This document shows positions 6,851 through 15,488 of a stretch of 20,821 bases of DNA, piece by piece (positions within the stretch are counted from its first letter, which is position 1; every line of letters starts with the position of its first letter). Source of the stretch: CAYVMD01 sp964452465. GTDB lineage: Bacteria; Armatimonadota; JACIXR01. The stretch spans positions 1 through 20,821 of the forward strand of contig CAYVMD010000035.1 of assembly GCA_964452465.1 (NCBI GenBank), given 5' to 3'. A program made the position numbers and the translations under genes. The notes beneath the pieces are model-generated. The model was not told where the DNA came from and searched no databases. It worked only from the letters and a program-made list of their open reading frames with translations.

Positions 6851-8064
6851 CGAGGCCAGAAGAAAGAATCTGCTCCTTTTGCGGGCGGAGGGAAAGCCAG
6901 ACTGGCGGTTTGGTCGTGGGAACAAGAGGGGCTATTTGCCCCGATTGTGTGGAATTGGCAGGTCAGTTGCTGAAGGAAAGAAACATAAAACCCACCACTC
7001 CTTCTTATTTGAAGAAATTACCCACCCCTCAAGAGATTTACGATTTCCTTAACCAATATGTAGTAGGACAGGATAGGGCAAAGAAGATATTGTCAGTAGC
7101 AGTATATAATCATTACAAACGAATCTCCTTCCCCAAAGGAGATGTGGAATTGCAGAAAAGCAACATCCTTTTGATAGGACCCACAGGTGTGGGCAAAACT
7201 CTTCTCGCTCAAACCTTAGCCCGTTTCTTAGAGGTCCCCTTCGCCATAGCTGACGCCACCACCCTTACTGAGGCAGGTTATGTGGGAGAGGATGTGGAGA
7301 ACATCCTCCTTCGCCTCATTCAAGCAGCCGATTGGGACTTAGAAGCAGCGAAGAGGGGGATAGTGTATATAGACGAAATAGATAAAATAGCGAGGAAATC
7401 GGAAAACCCTTCCATCACGAGGGATGTCTCCGGGGAAGGTGTTCAGCAAGCCCTTTTGAAAATATTGGAGGGCACCATCGCCAATGTCCCGCCTCAAGGA
7501 GGCAGGAAGCACCCCTATCAAGAGTTCATCCCCATAGATACAACTGATATACTGTTCATCTGTGGGGGTACCTTTGAGGGTTTAGATAAGATAATAGCGA
7601 GCAGATACAAGAATAGCATGATAGGGTTCAGGGCGGAAATAGAGGAGAATAATGAGGGGCAGATAATGCACAAGGTTTTGCCAGAGGACCTCCATAAATT
7701 CGGGCTCATTCCCGAGCTCATAGGACGCCTCCCTGTAGTAGCGGTGCTTGATCCCTTAAGCGTCGAAGAGCTGAAAGCCATCCTAACCGAGCCTCGTAAT
7801 GCCCAGATAAAGCAATACCAATTCCTGTTTAAGATGGAAGGGGTTGACCTTGTTTTCGAGGAAGAGGCACTGGATGCAATTGCCCAGGAAGCAATAAGGC
7901 GGGGAACGGGAGCAAGAGCTCTGCGAGGAATATTGGAGGAGACGATGCTGGATATTATGTTCAACCTCCCTTCGCTAAAAGGGGTGAAGACTTGTGTTAT
8001 CACGAGGGAGGTAGTGGAGAGGGGAGCTCCCCCCTTACTGAAGGGGGAGGAATACTGTGCTTAA
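6847..8064 (+). CDS. clpX: ClpX, ATP-dependent unfoldase of the ClpXP protease
   Basis: ClpX is the hexameric AAA+ unfoldase that feeds substrates to ClpP. The 405-residue protein starts with the C4 zinc-binding domain (Cys9, Cys12, Cys31, Cys34). It also shows Walker A GPTGVGKT (111-118), the pore-1 loop GYVG (144-147), Walker B IVYIDEID (172-179), the RKH pore loop (220-222), and the IGF loop (259-261) that docks on ClpP. The arginine-finger box LIPELIGRLP (288-296) and sensor-2 GTGARALR (353-360) complete the ATPase. All expected motifs are present, so ClpXP should be functional. The ATG overlaps the clpP stop; lon follows after a short gap. Confidence 0.98.
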   Translation: MTRPEERICSFCGRRESQTGGLVVGTRGAICPDCVELAGQLLKERNIKPTTPSYLKKLPTPQEIYDFLNQYVVGQDRAKKILSVAVYNHYKRISFPKGDVELQKSNILLIGPTGVGKTLLAQTLARFLEVPFAIADATTLTEAGYVGEDVENILLRLIQAADWDLEAAKRGIVYIDEIDKIARKSENPSITRDVSGEGVQQALLKILEGTIANVPPQGGRKHPYQEFIPIDTTDILFICGGTFEGLDKIIASRYKNSMIGFRAEIEENNEGQIMHKVLPEDLHKFGLIPELIGRLPVVAVLDPLSVEELKAILTEPRNAQIKQYQFLFKMEGVDLVFEEEALDAIAQEAIRRGTGARALRGILEETMLDIMFNLPSLKGVKTCVITREVVERGAPPLLKGEEYCA

Positions 8065-8076
8065 GGAGTGAGAGAA

Positions 8077-10491
8077 ATGAACGAGCTTGAGGAACAGGGA
8101 AAGAAAGAGAAAGAGATACCGAATGAGTTACCCCTCGTTCCCTTGAGGGAAACTGTTATTTTCCCCCATGTGCTATCGCCCCTCCTTATAGGGAGACCAC
8201 GTTCTCATAAGGCAGTTGAGGAGGCAATAAACAGGGATAAATTGCTGGTTTTCGTTGCCCAAAAGGATTCCTCCATAGACGAACCAACCCCCGAAGACCT
8301 TTATGATATAGGGGTTGTCGGAGAGATAGTTAAAATCCTTCGCCTCCCTAACAACGAGGACAGGATAATCGTTGGGGGGATTAAGAGGGTAAAGATAGAG
8401 GAATTTTTGCAACTGGAACCGTTTTTTTTGGTTAGATTCACCCCCCTTGAAGAGATAGTGGAAGAAGATCCTGAGATAGAAGCCTCCAAGCGCCTGGCGA
8501 TTTCCTTATTTGAGCAATTGGGGCGATTAAGCAGGGGGCTTTCCATTGCAGGAGAAAGCGCTATTCCTCCGGAGCTTATAGCCCAGGTTAGGTCGATAGA
8601 TGAGCCTGGGAAAGTAGCAGATATTATCACTTATTATCTGGGACCTCCTTATTTCTCCATAAAAGTAGAGGATAAACAGATGCTTCTTTCCACCACTTCG
8701 GTGAAGGAACGATTAGAGCGCCTCATAACCCTTTTGCGAAAAGAAATAGAAGTGCAGGAGATAGAGAGAAGGATTAGAAGTAAAGTGGAGAAGGAGATAG
8801 GAGAATCGCAAAGGGAGTTCATCCTTAGGGAACGCTTAAAGGCTTTACAAGAGGAATTGGGGATGAAGGAAGGGACCACTTCGGAGTGGGAGGAATATCG
8901 CCAGAAGATAGAAGCAGCAGGTATGCCGGAGGAGGTTAAGGAGAAGGCGTTGAAGGAATTGGATAGGCTAACCAAGATGCCTTCAATGGCTCCCGAGGCT
9001 GCGGTTATACGCACATACCTCGATTGGTTAGTGGAATTACCCTGGAATAAGCGCACCGAGGATAACTTGGATATAGAAAGAGCAAGGCAAGTGCTCGATG
9101 AGGACCATTACGGTCTTAAGAAAGTGAAGGAGCGGGTATTGGAATTCCTCGCGGTTCGGAAGCTTAAACAAGATACGAAGGGTCCTATCCTCGCCTTTAT
9201 TGGTCCTCCTGGGGTAGGAAAGACATCCATAGGACGTTCCATCGCCCGTGCTTTAGGGCGGAAATTCATCAGAATCTCCTTGGGCGGCGTAAGGGATGAA
9301 GCGGAGATCAGGGGGCATAGGAGGACCTATGTAGGCGCCCTCCCGGGAAGGATTATCCAAGGGATAAGGACAGTAGGCACAAAGAATCCGGTATTCATGT
9401 TAGACGAGATAGATAAAATAGGGGTAGATTTCCGCGGCGACCCCGCTGCTGCTCTTTTAGAGGCCTTGGATCCCGAGCAGAATTTCGCTTTCTCTGACCA
9501 TTACCTTGAGGTGCCATTCGATCTTTCAGAGGTAATGTTCATTTGCACCGGCAACATTTTGGACACCGTTCCTCTTCCTCTCCAAGATAGGATGGAGGTA
9601 ATAGAGTTCCCAGGATATACGGAAGAGGAGAAGTTGAACATCGCCAAATATTTCCTTGTGCCCAAGCAAATGAAGGAGCACGGTGTTGAGGGGAAGATGG
9701 AAATAAACGATGAAGCGATCACCCGTATCATCAGAGAATATACAAGGGAGGCGGGGGTGCGAAACCTCGAGCGAGAAATCGCGGGCATCTGCCGGAAGGT
9801 AGCGGTTAAAGTAGCAGGCGGGGAGGAAGGGGTAACAACGGTGGGAGCAGAGGATATTCCTACCTACCTCGGTCCACCTCGCTTCCGCTATGGCGTAGTG
9901 GGCAAAGAGGACGAGGTGGGAGTAGCTACTGCTCTCGCTTGGACGCCTGTAGGGGGTGACACTCTCTCGGTAGAAGTGACGATCATGAAGGGCAAGGGCC
10001 AGCTTTTATTGACGGGGCATTTGGGAGAGATCATGAAGGAATCGGCGCAGGCTGCCCTCTCTTATATTAGGTCGCGAGCCAAGGAGTTAGGCATAGACGA
10101 GGATTTCCAGGAAAAGACCGACATACATGTTCATGTGCCCGAGGGCTCCATCCCTAAGGATGGTCCCTCGGCGGGCATAACCATTGCCTGCGCCCTAGCC
10201 TCCGCTTTAACCAACATCCCCGTCCGCAAGGATGTGGCGATGACCGGGGAGATCACGCTTCGAGGGAAGGTTTTGCCGATCGGAGGGGTCAAGGAGAAGG
10301 TGCTCGCTGCCCATAGAGCAGGGATTAAAACCGTCATCCTTCCTTTGGAGAATAAAAAAGACCTCACGGATATCTCCCCCAAGGTTCTGGAGGAATTAGA
10401 ATTTAAATTTGTGGAGCATATGGACGAAGTCCTTGATATAGCCCTCGCTAAAGAGAAAAAACTCATCCCTGCAGGTGAGGCAAAGTCATGA
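8077..10491 (+). CDS. lon: Lon, ATP-dependent serine protease
   Basis: Lon is a homohexameric AAA+ protease that removes damaged and regulatory proteins. From ATG 8077 it has 804 residues. AAGGAG lies eight bases before this ATG. An in-frame GTG at 8068 overlaps that ribosome binding site and is less likely. The Lon N-domain covers about the first 200 residues (LPLVPLRETVIFP near the start), a coiled coil follows, then the AAA+ module with Walker A GPPGVGKT (376-383), and the protease domain with catalytic Ser698 in PKDGPSAG and Lys741 in GGVKEK. Both catalytic residues are spaced as in E. coli Lon. It is the soluble LonA type with no membrane segment. The gene follows clpX by 12 bases and its TGA overlaps the valS ATG by four bases. 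Confidence 0.98.
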   Translation: MNELEEQGKKEKEIPNELPLVPLRETVIFPHVLSPLLIGRPRSHKAVEEAINRDKLLVFVAQKDSSIDEPTPEDLYDIGVVGEIVKILRLPNNEDRIIVGGIKRVKIEEFLQLEPFFLVRFTPLEEIVEEDPEIEASKRLAISLFEQLGRLSRGLSIAGESAIPPELIAQVRSIDEPGKVADIITYYLGPPYFSIKVEDKQMLLSTTSVKERLERLITLLRKEIEVQEIERRIRSKVEKEIGESQREFILRERLKALQEELGMKEGTTSEWEEYRQKIEAAGMPEEVKEKALKELDRLTKMPSMAPEAAVIRTYLDWLVELPWNKRTEDNLDIERARQVLDEDHYGLKKVKERVLEFLAVRKLKQDTKGPILAFIGPPGVGKTSIGRSIARALGRKFIRISLGGVRDEAEIRGHRRTYVGALPGRIIQGIRTVGTKNPVFMLDEIDKIGVDFRGDPAAALLEALDPEQNFAFSDHYLEVPFDLSEVMFICTGNILDTVPLPLQDRMEVIEFPGYTEEEKLNIAKYFLVPKQMKEHGVEGKMEINDEAITRIIREYTREAGVRNLEREIAGICRKVAVKVAGGEEGVTTVGAEDIPTYLGPPRFRYGVVGKEDEVGVATALAWTPVGGDTLSVEVTIMKGKGQLLLTGHLGEIMKESAQAALSYIRSRAKELGIDEDFQEKTDIHVHVPEGSIPKDGPSAGITIACALASALTNIPVRKDVAMTGEITLRGKVLPIGGVKEKVLAAHRAGIKTVILPLENKKDLTDISPKVLEELEFKFVEHMDEVLDIALAKEKKLIPAGEAKS

Positions 10492-13103
10492 GCATTCCCT
10501 CTCGTTACGACCCTTTCTCCATTGAAGAGAAATGGTATAGGTTTTGGGAGGAAAAAGGTTTTTTCTCTCCCGCTCCAGAGGGTAAGAAATTCAGCATCAC
10601 CATCCCTCCTCCTAACATAACAGGATCCCTTCATATGGGGCATGCACTGAATTATACCCTCCAGGATATAGTAATCCGCTTCAAGCGGATGCAGGGGTAT
10701 TCTGCCCTTTGTCTGCCTGGCACTGACCATGCTGGGATTGCCACTCAATATGTAGTGGAGAAGGAGTTAGCAAAGGAGAAGAAGACGAGATTCGATGTAG
10801 GCAAGCAGGCTTTCTTGGAGATGCTCTGGGAGTGGAAGAAGAAATACGGAAACACCATAATCAACCAATTTAAGAGGATGGGGTACTCTTTTGACTGGTC
10901 CCGCCTCCGCTTCACCTTGGATGAGGATTACTCCCACGCAGTTAGGGTAGCCTTCGTAACCCTCTTCCAAAAAGGATATATCTACAAGGGGGAAAGGATG
11001 GTCAATTGGTGCCCCCGCTGCCAAACCTCCCTTTCTGATTTGGAGGTGGAAAGTAGAGAGGAAGAAACGACCCTTTATTACATAAAATATCCCTCTGAAA
11101 ATGGGGCCCACTTCGTCACCGTTGCCACAACCCGTCCGGAAACCTTGTTGGGGGATGTAGCTGTTGCTGTTCACCCCGATGATGAACGCTAGAAAGATCT
11201 TGTGGGGAAATTGTTCATCCTACCCTTCACCGGTAGGCTCATCCCTCTCATCGCCGACCCCTTCGTGGATCCGGAGTTTGGAACGGGAGCAGTGAAGATA
11301 ACCCCTGCTCATGACATGAACGATTACGAGGTAGCAATAAGACACAAGTTAGAGCCTGTGGTAATCATGGACAAGAAGGGCAGGATAACAAGGGTCAAGC
11401 ATTATCGAGGGTTAGATAGGTTTGAAGCAAGGGCAAGGATAGTTAAGGAGTTAGAGAGAGTCGCTCTTTTGGAAAAGCAGGAGCCTTACAAGACCGTCAT
11501 AGGGCATTGTTACAGATGTGGCTCAGTGATAGAACCCTATCTATCCGAGCAATGGTTCATCAAGATGGAAGAGCTCGCTCGACCTGCTATAGAAGCATTG
11601 GAACAAGGAATGGTGCAAGTGATTCCCGAAAGGTTTGGCTCCCTCCTCATAGAATGGTTTAAGGGGATAAAGGATTGGTGCGTATCCCGTCAAATATGGT
11701 GGGGGCATCCCATCCCTATATATCAGTGCACCTCCTGCGGAAAATATTCCGCTTCTGCGGAGGATCTCGAACGATGCCCCAAATGTGGGGGACCTGTGAA
11801 ACAGGAGGAGGGCGTCTTAGATACCTGGTTCTCTTCCGCTCTCTGGCCCTTCGCCACTTTGGGCTGGCCAAAGGAAACGGAAGATTTACAGAGATTTTAT
11901 CCCACCGATATCCTGTTCACCGCCAGAGATATATTGTACCTCTGGGTGGGAAGGATGATAATGATGGGTTTGGAATTTATGAAGGAGGTTCCCTTCCACA
12001 AGGTGTATGTCCATCCCACCATTCTCACAGAAGAAGGCAAACGGATGAGCAAATCCTTGGGAACGGGCATAGATCCCCTCCAGTTGGTTGAGAAATACGG
12101 CGCCGATGCTGTGCGTTTCGGTTTGGCAGTTCAATCCACCACCGGACAGGACCTTCGTTTCTCCACAAATCGCATAGAAATGGCGCGAACCTTCTGTAAT
12201 AAAATATGGAATGCTGCTCGTTTCGTGCTGTTGAATACCACGGAGGCAGATTCAAGCCCCATAGGCAAGCCTACTGCGCTCTTCGATAGATGGGTTTTAA
12301 GCAGGCTTCATAGGTGTATAGACGAAGTAACAAGAGCCCTTGAGAATTACGATTTCGATTCCGCTTCCTTAGCGATTTATAACTTCTTCTGGGATGATTT
12401 CTGCGATTGGTACATAGAAGTAGCGAAGAAAAGGATAAAGGAAGCCATCGTCCGCTCCCTACTTCAAGAAGTGCTTGATGTTTCCCTCCGCCTCCTACAT
12501 CCTTTCATGCCTCACCTAACGGAAGAGATCTGGCAAAAATTACCTCATAAGGAGGAGAGCATTTGCCTTACCCCTTGGCCATGCAAAGAAGACTATCCCT
12601 TAGATGAGGAGGCAGAGGAGAGGGTAAGAATTATTCAAGAACTGATCAAAACCGTTAGAAATGTATTGAGGATGATAGGCGCCTCTTCCAGTTTCAAACC
12701 CACCTTATATATCCAATACGACTCCGATGTTACCTCCCCCCTATCCAGAGAGGAGCTGGATGTAATTAAAAGCCTCTGCGCCCTAAAAGCCTCCAAAGTA
12801 GTGGATGCTCCTCCCCAGAATAAATATGTAAGGGAAAAGGTGGGGAATTTGAACCTCTTCATAGAAGTGAAAGAACTTAAATATCTAATGGAGGAAGCAG
12901 AAAGGGTGGAGAAACAATTGAAAAAGGTTGAGGAGGAATTGAAAAGGGTCGAGGCGAAATTGAATAACCCAGAGTTTCTCTCCCGCGCACCTCAAAAAGT
13001 GTTGGAGAAACAAAGAGGGATAAGAGAAGAATACCTCGAGGAAAAGAAGATCCTCCTGGAGCGCCTTTCCCTGTTAAAGGAAGTCCTCCAGCCTAACGAA
13101 TGA
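10488..13103 (+). CDS. valS: valyl-tRNA synthetase, interrupted by an in-frame TAG at codon 235
   Basis: ValRS charges tRNA-Val and edits mischarged threonine. The reading frame covers 871 codons, a normal family length. It shows the HIGH-type motif HMGH (49-52) after PPNITGSL, zinc-type cysteine pairs (including Cys414, Cys417, Cys430, Cys433), the editing insertion (about 190-330) with GAVKITPAHDMNDYEV, the KMSKS-type loop RMSKS (519-523), the anticodon-binding domain, and the C-terminal coiled coil of ValRS (about 800-871). Codon 235 is TAG (11190-11192), with the same frame continuing on both sides. The family has tyrosine here (ERYKDLIGK in relatives). A 234-residue fragment would lack RMSKS and be inactive. 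The GTG at 11202 has no ribosome binding site, so a separate second gene is unlikely. The start overlaps the lon stop by four bases. Confidence 0.93.
11190..11192 (+). other. in-frame TAG replacing a conserved tyrosine codon of valS
   Basis: The codon context is GAA-CGC-TAG-AAA-GAT-CTT-GTG-GGG-AAA. A single change of the third base from T or C to G turns a tyrosine codon into TAG. TAG is the natural stop of the antiporter gene (14322-14324) and probably of the gene at the right edge, so TAG is not broadly reassigned here. The next base is A and no CAR-YYA readthrough context follows. Confidence 0.9.
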
Positions 13104-14320
13104 AATTAGCAGGCATTCTCGCTTTGGTTGCGCTTTTAAACTTTACCATAAAAGCAGAATTTCTCGCCGGCGTGGGGAGGGTGGATATTACCCCTCGGAA
13201 GCCGGTCTTCCTCGCTGGACTGGGAAACAATAGAAAAAGCGAGGGGGTACACGACCCCATATATGCCACCTCTCTTTTTTTAACCGATGGAAAGACGAAG
13301 TTGCTCCTCGTGTCATTGGATCTCATCGGGCTTCTCTACCCCGATGTAGAGGAAATAAGAAAGGAAGTAGTAAAAAAATACGATATCCAAGAAACAGACA
13401 TTGTCATCGCATCCTCCCATCTCCATTCGGGACCGGATACCCTTGGCCTTTGGGGACCCGATATGTTCACCTCCGGAGTAGATGAGGAATACTGCCAATC
13501 CTTGAAGAAAGGCATTGTGGAATCGATAATGAAAGCCCTAACCTCGTCCCAACCGGTCATCTTGGAGGTTTCCCAAGCAGAAGAGAAGGAGGTTGCCTAT
13601 AACGCCAGAGAGGAAGGTCTTATCGACCCCACGGTCCTTGCATTATTTATTAAATCAAAAAACGGTAGACCCCTTGCAACCGTGGTCAATTACGCTTGTC
13701 ACCCCGAGGTCCTCTGGAGTGATAACCATTTAATAACCTCTGACTTCGTCCATTACCTGCGAAAATCTATAGAGGAAAGCGAAATGGGGGGCATCGTCCT
13801 GTTTTTCAACGGGGCGTTAGGCGGGATGGTAACGCCGAGGGTGAAAGAGCATAGTTTTCAGGAAGCACAAAGGGTGGGAGAAGCAATAGCAAGGAAGGTT
13901 AAAGAATCGGTCAAGAATGCCCAAGTTATAGATAAGCAATATATAATCCACAAAGTCGCGAAGATTAAGCTTCCCGTGGATAATTCGAAATTCATCCTGG
14001 CAGCGGAAGCGGGCATCCTAAAGAGGCAAATGAAGGCGGGAGGCGTGGATTCCGAGATTCATTTTATAGATATAGGGGGAACATTGCAGATACTCACGAA
14101 CCCGGGAGAGGCTTTGCCCAAAGTCGGTTTTGCTTTGAAAGCGTTATTGAAATCTACCTATAAGGGTATAATTGGCTTAGCCTGCGACGAAATAGGGTAT
14201 ATATTGCCTCCTGAGGATTTTAACACCGATTTATATTCTTACGAAAGATCCATGTCTTTGGGGGAGAAAACCGCGAGCATTCTTTTGGAACGGGCAAAGG
14301 GATTGGTTTCTCGGGATTAA
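13100..14320 (+). CDS. secreted protein of the neutral/alkaline non-lysosomal ceramidase family
   Basis: The 406-residue protein starts with a signal peptide (MKLAGILALVALLNFTIKA) and then the N-terminal ceramidase domain (Pfam PF04734 type): AGVGRVDITPRKPVFLAGLG (23-42), VSLDLIG, ASSHLHSGPD (104-113) and NYACHPEV (197-204). His107, His109 and His201 match the zinc-binding histidines of the family. Characterised members cleave the amide bond of ceramide, but many bacterial relatives have unknown substrates. Here the usual nucleophile block (NGxxGDxSP in ceramidases, from memory) reads NGALGGMVTP (238-246), so the activity may differ. The protein is shorter than characterised ceramidases and lacks their C-terminal immunoglobulin-like domain. 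Its ATG overlaps the valS stop by four bases, an odd partner. It is the last gene of the tig operon. Confidence 0.82.
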   Translation: MKLAGILALVALLNFTIKAEFLAGVGRVDITPRKPVFLAGLGNNRKSEGVHDPIYATSLFLTDGKTKLLLVSLDLIGLLYPDVEEIRKEVVKKYDIQETDIVIASSHLHSGPDTLGLWGPDMFTSGVDEEYCQSLKKGIVESIMKALTSSQPVILEVSQAEEKEVAYNAREEGLIDPTVLALFIKSKNGRPLATVVNYACHPEVLWSDNHLITSDFVHYLRKSIEESEMGGIVLFFNGALGGMVTPRVKEHSFQEAQRVGEAIARKVKESVKNAQVIDKQYIIHKVAKIKLPVDNSKFILAAEAGILKRQMKAGGVDSEIHFIDIGGTLQILTNPGEALPKVGFALKALLKSTYKGIIGLACDEIGYILPPEDFNTDLYSYERSMSLGEKTASILLERAKGLVSRD

Positions 14321-14321
14321 T

Positions 14322-15473
14322 CTACGGGGTTTTCGCGCGTGCACAGAGGATCTGCAGTATTACCGGACCGGTTAATGTGACGAGCATGACCACGAGGACA
14401 GCAACCGCATATAGAGCAGGGAAGAAAATCCCCGCTCTCAAAGCTAAGGAGGCAAATACCAATCCCACTTCCCCGCGGGGGACCATTCCTACGCCCACTA
14501 TCCACCTGTGCAATTTTTCCTTCGTCGGGAGGACCACCCCCGGGAGGATCTTCCCGAGGAAAGCTACTATTAAGAGGCAGAAACAAAACAGAAAAGAAGA
14601 GAGATCCATCGTCCCAACCTGCATTTGGGCACCCATTATTACGAAGAAGAAGGGGGTAAGGAAATCAGTGAGGGGAACTATATCCCTGCGGATATGCAGG
14701 ACTCCCTCCGTTTGGGACAGAAGTAACCCAGCGGCGAAAGCACCTACTATGGGGGCAAGCCCTACCTCCTCCGCTAAGAGGGATAAGAGCACGAGAAAAA
14801 CTATTACCCCCCCATACAACCCTCCCCTCGCCCTTAGGTTACCGAGGAATTTCATCATAAAAGGGGTTACCCTCCAACCCAAACTCAGCGTGATTCCCAA
14901 AAACAACATGGCAGTTAGGAGAGAACCCGCTACATAACTAAGGGAAGCCTGTGCTTCCTCTATTCCTACTAAGAGGGTTAATAGCAAAAGGGCAAGTATA
15001 TCGTCAAATACCGCTGCCCCCATAATTATGTTTGCCTCCCTGCTCTTCAACCAACCAAAATCCTGGAGAACCCTCGCGGTGATCCCCACGCTTGTGGCAG
15101 CGAGCACTCCCCCCATAAAGAGGGACTCTAATAAGGAATATTTAAAGAGAGAGGATATCAACCATCCTAAAAAGAAGGGGAAGACCATTCCTAAAGTTCC
15201 CACCCATACCGATAACAACCCTGCCCTCAAGAGCTCCCTCATGTTCATTTCTAACCCTATCTCGAACAAAAGCAACACCGCTCCCATCTCCGCCAACAAG
15301 TGTAAGACCTCCACCTTGGGGTCTATCCAATTCAAAACGCTGTACCCTAACACAACGCCCGCTAAGAGTTCCCCCACCACAGAGGGCAATCTCAAGCGAT
15401 TCATGATCTCCCCGAATGCCTTGGCGAAGATCAATATTATCGCTATTTTGAGCAGAAAAGTGCTGAAGGTCAT
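14322..15473 (-). CDS. CPA2-family monovalent cation/proton antiporter (NapA/KefB-like)
   Basis: This is a 383-residue membrane protein of the Na+/H+ exchanger superfamily, with hydrophobic helices along its whole length. FGEIMNRLRLPSVVGELLAGVVLG (20-43) is the family N-terminal motif, and ATSVGITARVLQDFGWL leads to GAAVFDDILALLLL, with Asp157-Asp158 at the ion-binding site. A DD pair is typical of electrogenic Na+/H+ antiporters such as NapA, whereas K+ efflux proteins of the Kef type have QD. There is no C-terminal TrkA-N or USP domain. The ATG follows the DUF362 stop by 15 bases with only a weak AAGAAAAAG ribosome site, so coupling is likely. It ends with TAG one base away from the convergent ceramidase-like gene. 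Confidence 0.9.
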   Translation of the reverse strand: MTFSTFLLKIAIILIFAKAFGEIMNRLRLPSVVGELLAGVVLGYSVLNWIDPKVEVLHLLAEMGAVLLLFEIGLEMNMRELLRAGLLSVWVGTLGMVFPFFLGWLISSLFKYSLLESLFMGGVLAATSVGITARVLQDFGWLKSREANIIMGAAVFDDILALLLLTLLVGIEEAQASLSYVAGSLLTAMLFLGITLSLGWRVTPFMMKFLGNLRARGGLYGGVIVFLVLLSLLAEEVGLAPIVGAFAAGLLLSQTEGVLHIRRDIVPLTDFLTPFFFVIMGAQMQVGTMDLSSFLFCFCLLIVAFLGKILPGVVLPTKEKLHRWIVGVGMVPRGEVGLVFASLALRAGIFFPALYAVAVLVVMLVTLTGPVILQILCARAKTP

Positions 15474-15488
15474 CTTTTTCTTGGTTCT

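Noticed and set aside
10131..10748. Open frame antisense to the lon-valS junction
   Set aside because: Both sense genes are intact and conserved here; the antisense product shows no family features.
11190..11192. Pyrrolysine or general TAG recoding
   Set aside because: TAG is a natural stop of the antiporter gene, no readthrough context is seen, and the expected residue is tyrosine.
11202..13103. Separate downstream gene starting at GTG 11202
   Set aside because: It is in the same frame as the upstream valS part, has no ribosome site, and starts inside the editing domain, so it is the rest of valS.
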